A stretch of DNA of 64,000 nucleotides. It comes from Paraburkholderia domus. GTDB taxonomy: Bacteria > Pseudomonadota > Gammaproteobacteria > Burkholderiales > Burkholderiaceae. Location: NCBI RefSeq assembly GCF_905220705.1, contig NZ_CAJNAT010000001.1, positions 248,001 to 312,000 of the forward strand, read 5' to 3'. The notes beneath the pieces were generated by a model. That model searched no databases and was not told the origin of the DNA. It was given only the letters and a program-made list of their open reading frames with translations. The position numbers and the translations under genes were made by a program. Positions 18,479 to 28,568 of this stretch are shown piece after piece (the first letter of the stretch is position 1; each line of letters opens with the position of its first letter).

Positions 18479-19261
18479 CTACGCGCGGCGCTGCTGGCGG
18501 CATTGTTCGAACACACAGACTGCCGCCGCGGCCGCCACATTGAGCGATTCCATGCCGCCCGGCTGAGGAATCGTCACCCGCAACGAAACCGCATCGCGCC
18601 AGGTCTGCGACACGCCCGCGCCTTCGTTGCCGAACACCCATGCGAGCGGTCCGCTCAGATCGCAGTCGTAGATCGCCTCGGCACCGTGCGAGTCCGTAAT
18701 GACGACGGGCACGGTGAGGCGCTCGATCAACACCTGTGCTTCGACATCCTCGTGGATTTGCAGCAGGAAATGCGCGCCCATGCCCGAGCGCAATACTTTC
18801 GACGACCACGCGTACGCGGTGCCCGGTGCGCAAAACACCTGCTGAATACCCGCGGCCGCCGCACTGCGCAGAATCGAACCGACGTTGCCGGCATCCTGCA
18901 CGCCGTCGAGTACGAGGCAGGTCTGTGCGACCTCTTCCGGCAACGGCGTATCGAGTTTTTCGACCAGCAGCAAAATCCCGACACCGTGCACGACGTTCGA
19001 CAATTGGCCGAACAACGCATCAGGCAACGTAACGATACGGTGCTCGTCGATGCGCGAGACGATCGCCTGCGCTTCGTCGTGGCGCAACGCGCCCTCGGTG
19101 ACGATGCACATTTCCGGCTGACCGGCGACGTCGAGATAGGCGCTCGCGAGATGGAAGCCTTCGAGCAGCGCATGGCCGCTGCGACGCTGCTGATGCGTCG
19201 AGCCGGCCAATGCCTTCAGGCGCTTGTAGAGCGGATTGTCCCGCGAGGTGATGGCTTTCAC
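18479..19261 (-). CDS. TrmH/SpoU-family RNA 2'-O-methyltransferase
   Basis: A 260-residue SPOUT methyltransferase that uses S-adenosylmethionine to methylate ribose in rRNA or tRNA. An N-terminal substrate-binding domain (about residues 1-95) precedes the knotted catalytic domain. All three family motifs are present: LDGVQDAGNVGSILRSA, WVFGNEGAGVS and IPQPGGMESLNVAAAAAV. The target nucleotide cannot be assigned; RlmB-like proteins are the nearest type. It lies 61 bases after rnhB and is the last gene of the long minus-strand block. Confidence 0.92.
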   Translation of the reverse strand: MKAITSRDNPLYKRLKALAGSTHQQRRSGHALLEGFHLASAYLDVAGQPEMCIVTEGALRHDEAQAIVSRIDEHRIVTLPDALFGQLSNVVHGVGILLLVEKLDTPLPEEVAQTCLVLDGVQDAGNVGSILRSAAAAGIQQVFCAPGTAYAWSSKVLRSGMGAHFLLQIHEDVEAQVLIERLTVPVVITDSHGAEAIYDCDLSGPLAWVFGNEGAGVSQTWRDAVSLRVTIPQPGGMESLNVAAAAAVCVFEQCRQQRRA

Positions 19262-19322
19262 AGGCAGCGAAGGCTTAGAGAATGAGGAAAGAGTTGGCGA
19301 CGCGCCGGGCCGTACATGGCGC

Positions 19323-20084
19323 TCAGGCGCCGCTGCGTTCGCCGAAGGCGTCGTCGTCGAGCGTCGTGCCGGTGAGCGTGCCCGGAACGACGATGACGTC
19401 GCCCGCCGGGCGCTTCAAACCCGTACCGAAGCGCAGATGCGCTTCACGCACCGGTGCAAACGAGCGCCGATGATGCTCACAGGGCCCATGTTCGCGCAGC
19501 GCGGCGAGATGCTGCGGCGTGCCATACCCGGCATGCGCGTTAAAGCCGTAGACCGGATAGGTTTGATGCAATTCGAGCAGCAGCCGGTCGCGCGTGACCT
19601 TGGCGAGAATCGACGCCGCCGAAATGCTCTTGACCAGTGCATCGCCGCCGATCACGGCTTCGCTACGAATGCTCAGTGTCGGGCAGCGATTGCCGTCGAT
19701 TTTCGCGAGCGTCGGCACGACCGAGAGGCCTTCGACAGCCCGCTTCATCGCCAGCATCGTGGCGTGCAGGATGTTCAGCGTATCGATTTCTTCGACACTC
19801 GCCGACGCGATACAGTACGCGAGCGCCCGGTCGACGATCTTGTCGTACAGCTCGTCGCGTTTTTTGGCGGTGAGCGCTTTCGAATCGTCGAGGCCGCGAA
19901 TCATCGGCTTCGACGGGTCGAAAATCACTGCGGCAGCGACCACCGGGCCAGCCAGCGGCCCACGTCCGGCCTCGTCGACGCCGCAGACGATGTCATCCGG
20001 TGTCTCAAAGTCCAGACCGACCTGCCGCGCCGCCGCGCCTGCAACAGTAGCGGCCTTGCGACGAGGTGAGCGTGCCGTGGTCAC
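19323..20084 (-). CDS. rnhB: Ribonuclease HII
   Basis: Removes ribonucleotides from RNA-DNA hybrids. It has 253 residues, longer than the usual 200-215 owing to a basic N-terminal extension (residues 1-30) and a C-terminal tail of about 40 residues. The catalytic DEAG motif is in [20 protein letters not shown], and the other active-site acid is in KIDGNRCP (near residue 129). [13 protein letters not shown] is also conserved. The ATG overlaps the lpxB stop by four bases, as in many Proteobacteria where lpxB-rnhB are coupled. Confidence 0.95.
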   Translation of the reverse strand: MTTARSPRRKAATVAGAAARQVGLDFETPDDIVCGVDEAGRGPLAGPVVAAAVIFDPSKPMIRGLDDSKALTAKKRDELYDKIVDRALAYCIASASVEEIDTLNILHATMLAMKRAVEGLSVVPTLAKIDGNRCPTLSIRSEAVIGGDALVKSISAASILAKVTRDRLLLELHQTYPVYGFNAHAGYGTPQHLAALREHGPCEHHRRSFAPVREAHLRFGTGLKRPAGDVIVVPGTLTGTTLDDDAFGERSGA

Positions 20085-21250
20085 GGCCGCGCCTTCCGCT
20101 TTTCAATGACGCTCGCCACGACTTCCGCCGCACGCTGCGCGGTGTTCTGCTTCAGCACGTGATGCATCTCCGTGAAGATTTCCGTCAGCGTGCGCCGGTT
20201 GGTCTCGTCACGCAACTGTTTCAGCGTAGCCTCGGCGAGCGCCTGCGGCGTCGCGAAGTGCTGCAGGATTTCCGGCACGACGAAACGCCCCGCCAGAATG
20301 TTCGGCAAGCCGACGTATGGCAGGTAGCCTTGGCGGCGCATGATCTGGCCGGTCAGCCAGGGCACCTTATACGAGATCACCATCGGCTTCTTCAGCAACG
20401 CGGCTTCCAGCGTCACCGTGCCGCTCTTGACGAGGATCGCATCCGCCGCCGTCATGGCGAGTTGCGACTGGCCGTCGGTAATGGTCAGCGCGAGGCCGGG
20501 ATGCGAATCGACCAGCGGCCGCAGCATTTCGCGCAGTGCGGGCGTGGCCGCCGGCATCACGAAACGCAAACCCGGCTCCTGGTGCTGCATCATCTCCATC
20601 GCGGCAAAAAACGTCGGACCGATCAGATCGATCTCCGAGCGCCGGCTGCCCGGCAGCACCGCGATGATCGGCCCGCTTTCGGCGAGGCCGAGCGTGCGGC
20701 GCGCGCCGAGCGTATCCGGTTCGAGCGGAATCTCGTCAGCCAGCGGATGGCCCACGTAGGACGCCGGGACGCCGGCCTTTTCCAGCAGCGCCGTTTCGAA
20801 CGGGAACACGCACAGCATGTGGTCGACCGCCTTGGCGATCTTCTTGATGCGCCCGCCCCGCCACGCCCAGATGGACGGACAGACGAAGTGAACGGTCGGA
20901 ATGCCCGCTTCGCGCAACGGATGCTCGAGTCCGAAGTTGAAATCGGGCGCATCCACGCCGACGAACACCGACGGCGGCTCAGCCAGCAACTGGCGCTTCA
21001 GTTCGTTGCGAATGCCGAGGATCTCGGGGATATGCCGCAGTGCTTCGACATAGCCGCGCACCGTCAGCTTTTCCATCGGCCAGTGGGCATCGAAGCCCGT
21101 GGCGATCATGCGCGGGCCGCCGATCCCGTAATACTGGCTACCGGCGGGCAGACGGCTCGCTAGGCCGTCGAGCAGCGACGCCGCCAGCAGGTCGCCGGAC
21201 GGCTCGCCTGCCACCATCGCGACGCGCAGCGGACTCGGGTTCAAGGCCAT
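20081..21250 (-). CDS. lpxB: Lipid-A-disaccharide synthase
   Basis: Glycosyltransferase (GT19) that joins UDP-2,3-diacylglucosamine to lipid X at the inner membrane in lipid A assembly. It has 389 residues. The N-terminal motif [18 protein letters not shown], the central VDAPDFNF and [16 protein letters not shown] and the nucleotide-site LPGSRRSEI are family hallmarks. It starts three bases after lpxA and overlaps rnhB by four bases. Confidence 0.97.
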   Translation of the reverse strand: MALNPSPLRVAMVAGEPSGDLLAASLLDGLASRLPAGSQYYGIGGPRMIATGFDAHWPMEKLTVRGYVEALRHIPEILGIRNELKRQLLAEPPSVFVGVDAPDFNFGLEHPLREAGIPTVHFVCPSIWAWRGGRIKKIAKAVDHMLCVFPFETALLEKAGVPASYVGHPLADEIPLEPDTLGARRTLGLAESGPIIAVLPGSRRSEIDLIGPTFFAAMEMMQHQEPGLRFVMPAATPALREMLRPLVDSHPGLALTITDGQSQLAMTAADAILVKSGTVTLEAALLKKPMVISYKVPWLTGQIMRRQGYLPYVGLPNILAGRFVVPEILQHFATPQALAEATLKQLRDETNRRTLTEIFTEMHHVLKQNTAQRAAEVVASVIEKRKARP

Positions 21251-21253
21251 CGG

Positions 21254-22042
21254 TTAGCGGATGATGCCGCGTTGCGACGCTTCGACGAACGCGAGCAGCG
21301 TTTGTACCGGCGCGTCGCCATCGCCACCCGCGGATGCGAGTTCGCGCAACTGCACCTTCGCTTCTTCCAGTGACAGGCCGTTCTTGTACAGCAAGCGGTA
21401 GGCCGAACGCAGCGCCGAGATCGCGTCCGCCGAAAAACCGCGGCGGCGCAGGCCTTCGACGTTGATGCCGTGCGGCTCGGCCTTGTTGCCGGCGGCAATC
21501 ACGAACGGCGGGACGTCCTGCACGAGCGCCGAAGCGCCGCCCAGCATCGAATGCGCACCGATCCGCACGAACTGATGCACGCCCGACATGCCGCCGATGA
21601 TCGCGTGGTCGCCGATGGTCACGTGGCCGGCCATCTGCGCATTGCTCGACAGGATGACGTTGTTGCCGATGTGGCAGTCATGTCCGACGTGCACGTAGGC
21701 CATGATCCAGTTATCGTCGCCCAGCGTGGTGACGCCCGCGTCCTGCACCGTGCCGGTGTGGATCGTGGTGAATTCACGGATCGTGTTGCGATTGCCGATC
21801 ACGAGCCGGGTCGGCTCGTCCTTGTACTTCATGTCCTGCGGACGGCCACCAACCGATGCGTAGTGGCCGATCCGGTTGTCTTCGCCGATCGTGGTGTGAC
21901 CTTCGATCACGCTGTGCGAACCGACCGTGGTCCGTGCGCCAATCGTCACATGTGCGCCAATCACGGCATACGGTCCGATTTCGACGGATTCGTCGAGTTG
22001 CGCGCCCGGTTCGACGATCGCAGTGGGATGAATCCTGCTCAT
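21254..22042 (-). CDS. lpxA: UDP-N-acetylglucosamine acyltransferase
   Basis: First enzyme of lipid A synthesis; adds a 3-hydroxyacyl chain from ACP to UDP-GlcNAc. It has 262 residues. The left-handed beta-helix is obvious from repeated hexapeptides ([24 protein letters not shown]). The catalytic-site segment [17 protein letters not shown] contains the conserved His. The C-terminal helical domain runs [19 protein letters not shown]. It lies between fabZ and lpxB in the standard order. Confidence 0.97.
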   Translation of the reverse strand: MSRIHPTAIVEPGAQLDESVEIGPYAVIGAHVTIGARTTVGSHSVIEGHTTIGEDNRIGHYASVGGRPQDMKYKDEPTRLVIGNRNTIREFTTIHTGTVQDAGVTTLGDDNWIMAYVHVGHDCHIGNNVILSSNAQMAGHVTIGDHAIIGGMSGVHQFVRIGAHSMLGGASALVQDVPPFVIAAGNKAEPHGINVEGLRRRGFSADAISALRSAYRLLYKNGLSLEEAKVQLRELASAGGDGDAPVQTLLAFVEASQRGIIR

Positions 22043-22137
22043 GCGTCCTCGCTTCTGATTCTGTTGCGTTGTCTGGATGGGCGTAGTCTGGGCTTGCAGG
22101 GCTCAGAGTAAGCCGCTGACTGCCCGGAAGCCGATCT

Positions 22138-22602
22138 TCAAGCGTCTTTGTCCGTGTGCCGCACCGCGCACATCAGGTCAGCTTCTGCCGCCACGGCACC
22201 ATCCACTTCGGCGCGCGCCTTGAACTTCCAGATGCCGCGCATATGACGCTCGAACGTGCAGTTCAGGATCAACTGATCGCCCGGCTCAACCACGCGCTTG
22301 AAGCGCGCATTGTCGATGCCCACGAACAGATACAGCGTGTTCGACGGATCGCTCGGCTCTTCCGAAAACGTCAGCAGGGCCGCCGTTTGCGCAAGCGCTT
22401 CGAGGATCAGAACGCCGGGCATCACCGGACGGGTCGGAAAGTGCCCCTGGAAATACGGCTCATTGATCGACACGTTCTTCAACGCTTTGATGCGCTTGTG
22501 CGGCTCGAGTTCGAGCACCCGGTCAACCAGCAGGATCGGGTAACGATGCGGCAGCAGCGTGAGAATCTTATGAATGTCGAGATTGATTTTTTCGGTGCTC
22601 AT
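22138..22602 (-). CDS. fabZ: 3-hydroxyacyl-ACP dehydratase FabZ
   Basis: Hotdog-fold dehydratase of fatty acid elongation, competing with LpxA for 3-hydroxyacyl-ACP. It has 154 residues from the ATG at 22602 ([20 protein letters not shown]); an alternative start five codons upstream is weaker. The active-site His is in [15 protein letters not shown], and the catalytic Glu follows in [18 protein letters not shown]. The gene lies between lpxD and lpxA as in most Proteobacteria. Confidence 0.97.
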   Translation of the reverse strand: MSTEKINLDIHKILTLLPHRYPILLVDRVLELEPHKRIKALKNVSINEPYFQGHFPTRPVMPGVLILEALAQTAALLTFSEEPSDPSNTLYLFVGIDNARFKRVVEPGDQLILNCTFERHMRGIWKFKARAEVDGAVAAEADLMCAVRHTDKDA

Positions 22603-22820
22603 GGTGTTTCTACTCACGCATTAACTGCGCGATGATGACTGCGGATGCTGGTGCAGGTGGGTTGGTAACGCGTGCTACCGGCGCTTGCCGAGACCCGGCG
22701 GCCGTGCCACCCGGTCACGGCAACCGACTTTGCTTCTGATGCCTGGCCGCTATTTTACGCGGTGCCGGCAGGTTGCCCCGCGGATTGTTTCACGAGTTGG
22801 CCTGCGGGCCGGCCTGATAC

Positions 22821-23924
22821 TCAGACTTTGTCGGTTTCGGAATTGCTTGCTGCATTGGCTGGCTTGCCTGCCGACGCAGCATTTTCGAGTGCCTTGATTC
22901 GGTCGCGGAGTTTGTCGATGTTACGCAGCAAAGCGGCGCTCTTGTTCCAGTCCGCATGATTCACGGCCGGGAACGCGCTGGTGTACATACCGGGCTTCAA
23001 CAACGACTTCGACACGCCGGACTTCGCCGTGACGATCACATAATCAGCCAGCGTCACATGACCGGCAATCCCGACCGCGCCGCCGATCATGCAATGACGG
23101 CCAATCGTAGTGCTGCCCGCAATACCCGCGCAACCCGCAATCACCGTATAGGCGCCGACCTTGCAGTTATGGCCGATTTGCACGAGATTGTCGATTTTCA
23201 CGCACTCTTCGATGATCGTGTCGGCCATGGCGCCACGGTCAATGGTGGTGTTTGCGCCGATTTCGACGTCTGCCGCGATCGACACACCGCCGACCTGCGG
23301 AATCTTCACCCAACCGCCGGTACGCGCATCGCCTTCGCCCACGAAGTCTGGCGCGAAGCCAAAACCGTCCGAACCGATCACCGCGCCCGCGTGCACGATC
23401 ACGCGCTCGCCGAGCTTACAGCCGTAGTACACGGTGACATTCGGATACAGATGCGAGCCCGCGCCGATCCGCGTGCCGCGGCCGATCACCACGTTGGCAT
23501 CCAGGCGCACATTTTCACCGATCACGGCGCCCGCTTCCACGGTGACGCGCGGACCGATCACCGCGCTCGTGGCAATCTGGGCCGACGAGTCGATCGTCGC
23601 GCTCGGGTGCACGCCGGGCACAGCCTTGGGCGCTGCCATGTCGATGAAGGTCTGCGCGACGCGCGCAAAGTAAGCGTACGGATTCGGCGTGACGATGAAG
23701 TTACGAGTTTCGCGCGAAGCGAGTTTCGCGAGGTCGTCGGCGTTGATCAACACGGCGCCGGCACGGGTCGTCTCGACCTGCGACAGATACTTCGGATTGG
23801 CGAGGAACGCCAGCTGGTCCGGGCCTGCCTGGTCGAGCGGCGCCAGACTGCCGACGCGCTGCGAACCATCTCCGACTACTTCACCGCCGAACCGTTGGAC
23901 GATGTCCTCGAGCGTAAATGCCAT
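22821..23924 (-). CDS. lpxD: UDP-3-O-(3-hydroxyacyl)glucosamine N-acyltransferase
   Basis: Third lipid A enzyme; N-acylates UDP-3-O-acylglucosamine. It has 367 residues from the ATG at 23924 ([16 protein letters not shown]); an upstream in-frame start would run through a repeat region. The N-terminal uridine-binding domain (about 1-100) is followed by hexapeptide repeats. It ends with the [23 protein letters not shown] helix. The last 20 residues are Ala/Asn-rich. A tandem hairpin repeat lies immediately upstream, before skp. Confidence 0.97.
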   Translation of the reverse strand: MAFTLEDIVQRFGGEVVGDGSQRVGSLAPLDQAGPDQLAFLANPKYLSQVETTRAGAVLINADDLAKLASRETRNFIVTPNPYAYFARVAQTFIDMAAPKAVPGVHPSATIDSSAQIATSAVIGPRVTVEAGAVIGENVRLDANVVIGRGTRIGAGSHLYPNVTVYYGCKLGERVIVHAGAVIGSDGFGFAPDFVGEGDARTGGWVKIPQVGGVSIAADVEIGANTTIDRGAMADTIIEECVKIDNLVQIGHNCKVGAYTVIAGCAGIAGSTTIGRHCMIGGAVGIAGHVTLADYVIVTAKSGVSKSLLKPGMYTSAFPAVNHADWNKSAALLRNIDKLRDRIKALENAASAGKPANAASNSETDKV

Positions 23925-23942
23925 GCCTATCCTTTCTCCTGT

Positions 23943-24110
23943 GTCGACCAGAGTTAGCGCTTTAGCGCTTACTCTGGTCCCATGCAACGCTGTCGATCGG
24001 AGTTAGCGCTTCAGCGCTTACTCCGATCCCAAGCAACGCTGTCGACCAGAGTTAGCGCTTCAGCGCGTTACGCCGGTCCCATGCAAAGCGCCTACTCCGG
24101 TCCCATGCAA
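23943..24110. repeat. 49-bp tandem hairpin repeat between skp and lpxD
   Basis: Three units with a 49-bp period (hairpins at 23946-23979, 23995-24028 and 24044-24078) plus a partial fourth (24087-24110). Each unit contains a palindrome with 16-base arms, a two-base loop and one T.T mismatch, followed by a CC(C/A)ATGCAA-type spacer. Units 1 and 2 differ at arm positions 3 and 5 in a compensatory way (GACCAGAG with CTCTGGTC; GATCGGAG with CTCCGATC), so pairing is kept. Units 3 and 4 are decayed. It would be transcribed with skp-lpxD mRNA. This is a REP-like intergenic element, not CRISPR: the spacers are not unique and no cas genes are present. Confidence 0.9.
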
Positions 24111-24178
24111 GATGGTTGCTGCAAAATCAGTCCAACTTGTCAGTTCTACGGCCCAATACTGCGGACCGGCGTGCGCGT

Positions 24179-24715
24179 TCAGTTGCCCGAGGCCGCGAGA
24201 GCCTTGAGCACTTGATCGGTAATATCGATGCGCGGGCTCACGTACACCGCTTCCTGAACGATCAGGTCGTAGTGCTGCTGCTCGGCAATCTGCTTGATCA
24301 CCTTGTTGGCCCGGTCGAGCACCGCCGCCAGCTCTTCATTACGGCGCTGGTTCAGGTCTTCGCGAAACTCGCGTTGCTTGCGCTGGAAGTCCGTATCCAA
24401 CTGCGACAGATCGCGCTGCTTCTGCGCGCGATCGGCGGCCGACATTGACGCGCCGCTCTTGTCGAGCGAGTCCGACATCGACTTCAGCTTCTGTGCCATA
24501 TCGGCCAGATCCTTGTCGCGCTTGGCGAACTCTGCCTCGAGCTTGACCTGGGCAGCCTTCGCGGCAGCCGATTCACGCAGGATACGGTCCGAATTCACCG
24601 CAGCGATCCTCGCTTCCTGCGCGTGCGCTGTCCCCGCCAGGCCGACACCCAGCGTCATTGCCAGTGCCAGCGCGCACGCCACACGTTTCGAAAACATACC
24701 GGTTAGCAAAGTCAT
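24179..24715 (-). CDS. skp: Periplasmic chaperone Skp/OmpH
   Basis: Trimeric chaperone carrying unfolded outer-membrane proteins to BamA. It has about 178 residues from the ATG at 24715; the ATG at 24697 (MFSKRV) is an alternative. A signal peptide is clear (basic start, hydrophobic ACALALAMTLGVGLAG, cleavage after AHA). The mature part, rich in Lys, Glu, Gln and Asp, forms the long coiled tentacles (about residues 60-140), and the end DLIVQEAVYVSPRIDITDQVL is the conserved beta strand. It lies 89 bases after bamA, its functional partner, and precedes lpxD. Confidence 0.95.
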   Translation of the reverse strand: MTLLTGMFSKRVACALALAMTLGVGLAGTAHAQEARIAAVNSDRILRESAAAKAAQVKLEAEFAKRDKDLADMAQKLKSMSDSLDKSGASMSAADRAQKQRDLSQLDTDFQRKQREFREDLNQRRNEELAAVLDRANKVIKQIAEQQHYDLIVQEAVYVSPRIDITDQVLKALAASGN

Positions 24716-24804
24716 CCTCTCGATACTGTAGTTTGGCCGGGCCCGACGCCAGGAGCCGCCCATATTGGCCGGGGCTGCCCGCCGCCGGATCGCCGGCCGC
24801 CGCA

Positions 24805-27108
24805 TCAGAACGCCGTCCCGATCTGGAACTGGAACTTCTGATACTGGTCGCCAGTGTGCTTCGTAAGCGGGAAGCCCAGGCTGAGCTTGAGCGGGCCGAT
24901 CGGCGAGATCCATGCGAGACCGACACCATAGCCGTAACGCAGACCGTTCGCGCCAGTGCTGTTGCCTTCCGTACCCCAGACGTTACCGGCGTCGAGGAAC
25001 GTGAAAACACGCAACGTGCGGTCGTAGCCTGTGCCCGGCAACGGGAACGTCAATTCGACGTTGCCCACTAGCAGCTTCGAGCCGCCGATCGGGTCGTTCG
25101 TCTTCGCGTCACGCGGACCCAGCGAGCTCGGCTCGTAGCCCCGCACCGAACCGATACCGCCCGCGTAGTAGTTCTTGAAAATCGGGTATGGCTTGCCACC
25201 GAGGCCGTTACCGTAACCGCCCTGGAAGTTGAAGCCCAGCACGAAGCCGCGCGCAAACGAATAATAGTACTGCGCGTTGATGTCGGCCTTGTAGTACTGC
25301 GTGCCGCCAAGCGGCGTGCCGTATTCGGCGTTCGCCTGCGTGAAGTAACCGCGGCTCGGCACCAGTGCGCTGTCACGCGCGTCGCGCGACCAACCCACCG
25401 TAATCGGCACGTTGTTCGACACACGGCCGAACTCGTTCACGTAGTCGATATAGCTCTGCGGCGTGTTCGCGTCGATGTCCAGCTGGTTCTGCTCGAGGCC
25501 GGCACCAAAGTACACCGTGTCAACTTCGGAGAACGGAATACCGAACTTCAGGTCACCACCGATCGTGACGATCTTGAAGCTCGAATCCGTCGAGTAGTAC
25601 AGCGGCTGGTACGTACGGTAGTAAACGTCGGTAATCCGCTTGATGCCGTCGACCGTGAAGTACGGGTCGACCTGCGTGACCGTCAACGTACGGTACGTCT
25701 TGGCGGTATTCACGTTCACCGCGAGACTCGTACCCGAACCAAACACGTTGTCCTGCGACACGCCCGCGGAAAGCACCACCTTGTCGGTCGACGAAAAGCC
25801 CGCGCCCAGCGTGATCGCGCCGGTCGGCTTTTCGGCCACCTTGACGTCCACATCGACCTGGTCCGGCGTGCCTTCGACCGGGACCGTGGTCACGTCGACA
25901 TCGGTGAAGTAGCCGAGACGGTTGATCCGGTCTTTCGATAGCGCGAGGCGGTTCGAATCGAACCACGAGCTTTCGAGCTGGCGCATTTCGCGGCGCACCA
26001 CTTCGTCGCGAGTCCGCGTGTTGCCGACCACGTTGATGCGGCGCACGTACACGCGGCGGCTCGGGTCCACTTGCAGCGTCAGGTCGACCTTGTGGTGTTC
26101 CTGATCGATCTGCGGCTGCGCGTTGACGGTGGCAAACGCATAGCCATATTCGCCGAGCTTGTCGACGATCGCCTTGGTGGTGGCTTGCAGCTTTTCAGCC
26201 GAGAAGCGGTCACCCGGTTTGATCTTGATGAGCTTGGCCAACTCCGGCTCGCGGTCGAGCAGGTTACCGGCCAGCTTGATGCTGTTGATCGTGTACGGCT
26301 CGCCTTCGTGCAGCGTGACCGTCAGATACATGTCCTTCTTGTCCGGCGTGATCGACACCTGGGTCGACTCGATGTTGAACTCGAGATAGCCGCGATTCAG
26401 GTAGTACGAGCGAACGTTTTCGAGGTCGCCGGTCAGCTTGTCTTTCGCGTACAGGTCGTTCTTCGTGTACCACGAGAACCAGTTCGGCGTGGACAACTGC
26501 ATTTCGTCGCGCAGCGTACCCGTGCTAAACGCCTTGTTGCCGATGAAGTTGATCTGGCGAATCTTCGCGCTCGGACCTTCGGCCACCGAGAACAGCACCG
26601 ACACGCGATTGCGGTCGATCGGCGTGATCGTGGTGGTGACTTCGGCGGCATAGTAGCCGCGCGTCAGGTACTGGCGCTTCAGTTCCTGCTCGGCCTTGTC
26701 GACGAGTGCCTTGTCGTAGTAACGGCCTTGCGACAAACCGACTGCGCGCAGCGCCTTGGTCAGGTTGTCCTTGTCGAACTCGTGAATGCCGGAAAAGTCG
26801 ATCGTGCCGATGGCCGGACGTTCCAGCACCTGCACGATGACGACATTGCCTTCGGTCGCAATCTTGACGTCGTTGAAGAAGCCCGTGGCGTACAGCGCGC
26901 GAATGGCTTCAGAAGCCTTGTCGTCGCTAAACGTGTCGCCTTGCTTGATGGGCAGGTATGCGAACACGGTACCAGGTTCGACGCGTTGCAATCCCTCGAT
27001 CCGGATGTCTTGCACCACGAAGGGCGTCGTTGCGTGTGCAACCAGCCCATGCGCGGCGAACGCCGCGGCTATAACCGTCTTTGGAACAAAGCGATGAGGT
27101 TTAAACAA
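24805..27108 (-). CDS. bamA: Outer membrane protein assembly factor BamA
   Basis: Central component of the BAM complex that inserts beta-barrel proteins in the outer membrane. It has 767 residues. A signal peptide is seen at residues 1-26 (cleaved after AHA). Five POTRA domains follow (roughly 27-420; the first begins FVVQDIRIEGLQRVEPGTVF). The 16-strand barrel has the conserved loop segment GGIGSVRGYEPSSLGPRD near residue 650. The C-terminal residue is Phe (FQFQIGTAF), the required beta-signal. It lies between rseP and skp, the usual order. Confidence 0.97.
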   Translation of the reverse strand: MFKPHRFVPKTVIAAAFAAHGLVAHATTPFVVQDIRIEGLQRVEPGTVFAYLPIKQGDTFSDDKASEAIRALYATGFFNDVKIATEGNVVIVQVLERPAIGTIDFSGIHEFDKDNLTKALRAVGLSQGRYYDKALVDKAEQELKRQYLTRGYYAAEVTTTITPIDRNRVSVLFSVAEGPSAKIRQINFIGNKAFSTGTLRDEMQLSTPNWFSWYTKNDLYAKDKLTGDLENVRSYYLNRGYLEFNIESTQVSITPDKKDMYLTVTLHEGEPYTINSIKLAGNLLDREPELAKLIKIKPGDRFSAEKLQATTKAIVDKLGEYGYAFATVNAQPQIDQEHHKVDLTLQVDPSRRVYVRRINVVGNTRTRDEVVRREMRQLESSWFDSNRLALSKDRINRLGYFTDVDVTTVPVEGTPDQVDVDVKVAEKPTGAITLGAGFSSTDKVVLSAGVSQDNVFGSGTSLAVNVNTAKTYRTLTVTQVDPYFTVDGIKRITDVYYRTYQPLYYSTDSSFKIVTIGGDLKFGIPFSEVDTVYFGAGLEQNQLDIDANTPQSYIDYVNEFGRVSNNVPITVGWSRDARDSALVPSRGYFTQANAEYGTPLGGTQYYKADINAQYYYSFARGFVLGFNFQGGYGNGLGGKPYPIFKNYYAGGIGSVRGYEPSSLGPRDAKTNDPIGGSKLLVGNVELTFPLPGTGYDRTLRVFTFLDAGNVWGTEGNSTGANGLRYGYGVGLAWISPIGPLKLSLGFPLTKHTGDQYQKFQFQIGTAF

Positions 27109-27175
27109 CGTGCTTCCCCAGTGTGTATAGCTGCATCAGGTCAGACGGTCGCCATCGTGAACGCCGCCAGACACT

Positions 27176-28561
27176 TTAAAAATGGATTAAACGAGCCAGA
27201 TCGTTGAACAGCGCAATCGCCGACAATGCGACGATGCAGGCGAGACCCGCCCTCTGAAAAACGAGTTGCCAGCGATCAGAGACAACTTTGCCGGTTACAG
27301 CTTCAACCAAATAATATAACAGATGACCCCCGTCCAATACCGGAATTGGTAACAGGTTCAGTACGCCGAGGCTAATACTGACAAGGGCCAGGAACGACAG
27401 GAATGCAGAAGGACCTAGACGTGCGCTCTTTCCTGCGTAATCGGCGATCGTGACAGGACCGGAAAGATTCTTCAGCGAAGCCTCGCCGACGATCATTCTC
27501 CCGAACATGCGCACCGAATAAACAGCCAGGTCCCACGTACGGCGAGCGCCCAGCTGCAGACTTTCGACCGGTCCGTAACGAACGTCGATCGACGGCACCT
27601 GGGTCGCAAGTTCCGCGCCGATACGACCGATCTGCTGTCCCGTCGCGTCATCACGCTGGGACTGCGGAACAATGCGAATGTCTTCCAGCTTGCCTGCAGC
27701 TTGCCCGCCACGCTCCACCTGCAGCGTCATGGGCAAACCGGCGTGCGATTTTACATAAGCGATGAAGGCCGTGGCATTGTCGGTAGGAATACCGTCGACT
27801 GCGCGAAGACGGTCACCCGCCACAAGACCCGCTTTTTGCGCTGCGCTAGCCGGCTGCACCCCCGCGACCGTCAGCTTGCCACCACCCGGCTCGAAACCGA
27901 GATGCGACATAAAGTCGTCGTCGACGTCTTTCTCGGTGATACCGCTCAGATCCAACTGGAAATCCGAGGTGCCGTGGGCATCTTTCGCGCTCAGCACGAC
28001 GCGCTTGTGATCGAATGCAGCGCCCAGCAGTTTCCAGCGCAGGTCGGACCACGAGCGCACGTGCTCGGATTCGCTGGCGTTCTCGGCACGCACCGCAACG
28101 ATAGTTTCGCCACCGTCGAAACCGGCCAATGCCGCCGGCGTATTCGGAGCAGGCGCGGCAACCACCGCCGCTGGCTCGGTCACGCCGGTGGCGAACACAA
28201 GGGCGAACAGTACGATGGCGAGCAGGAAGTTTGCGACTGGGCCGGCCGCGACAATCGCGAAACGGCGCCACACCGACTGCCGGTTGAACGCATACGGCAA
28301 GGCTTCAGCCGGAATCGGCGCACCGCCGGTCTCGCGCTCGTCGAGCATCTTCACGTAGCCGCCCAGCGGCAGCGCGGCAATCGCCCATTCGGTACCTGTC
28401 TTCGGGCTCACCCATTGAAACAGCGGCTTGCCGAAGCCGATCGAAAAGCGCAACACCTTGACGCCGCACAAACGCGCCACGCTGTAATGCCCGTACTCGT
28501 GGACGACCACGAGTACGCCAATCGCCACCGCGAAGGCAAGCAGTTCGATCAGCAGATTCAT
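27176..28561 (-). CDS. rseP: Site-2 protease RseP (RIP metalloprotease)
   Basis: Intramembrane zinc protease that cleaves anti-sigma factor RseA after DegS in the envelope stress response. It has 461 residues. HEYGH at residues 21-25 in the first membrane helix is the zinc site, and LLPIPVLDGGHLLYYLVEAV near residue 400 supplies the third ligand. Between them are two PDZ domains (about 120-310). It starts seven bases after dxr and precedes bamA by 67 bases. Confidence 0.96.
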   Translation of the reverse strand: MNLLIELLAFAVAIGVLVVVHEYGHYSVARLCGVKVLRFSIGFGKPLFQWVSPKTGTEWAIAALPLGGYVKMLDERETGGAPIPAEALPYAFNRQSVWRRFAIVAAGPVANFLLAIVLFALVFATGVTEPAAVVAAPAPNTPAALAGFDGGETIVAVRAENASESEHVRSWSDLRWKLLGAAFDHKRVVLSAKDAHGTSDFQLDLSGITEKDVDDDFMSHLGFEPGGGKLTVAGVQPASAAQKAGLVAGDRLRAVDGIPTDNATAFIAYVKSHAGLPMTLQVERGGQAAGKLEDIRIVPQSQRDDATGQQIGRIGAELATQVPSIDVRYGPVESLQLGARRTWDLAVYSVRMFGRMIVGEASLKNLSGPVTIADYAGKSARLGPSAFLSFLALVSISLGVLNLLPIPVLDGGHLLYYLVEAVTGKVVSDRWQLVFQRAGLACIVALSAIALFNDLARLIHF

Positions 28562-28568
28562 AGGCGCC

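Noticed and set aside
23943..24110. Possible CRISPR array
   Set aside because: The spacers are themselves repeated, the units are palindromic and decay at one end, and no cas gene is near.
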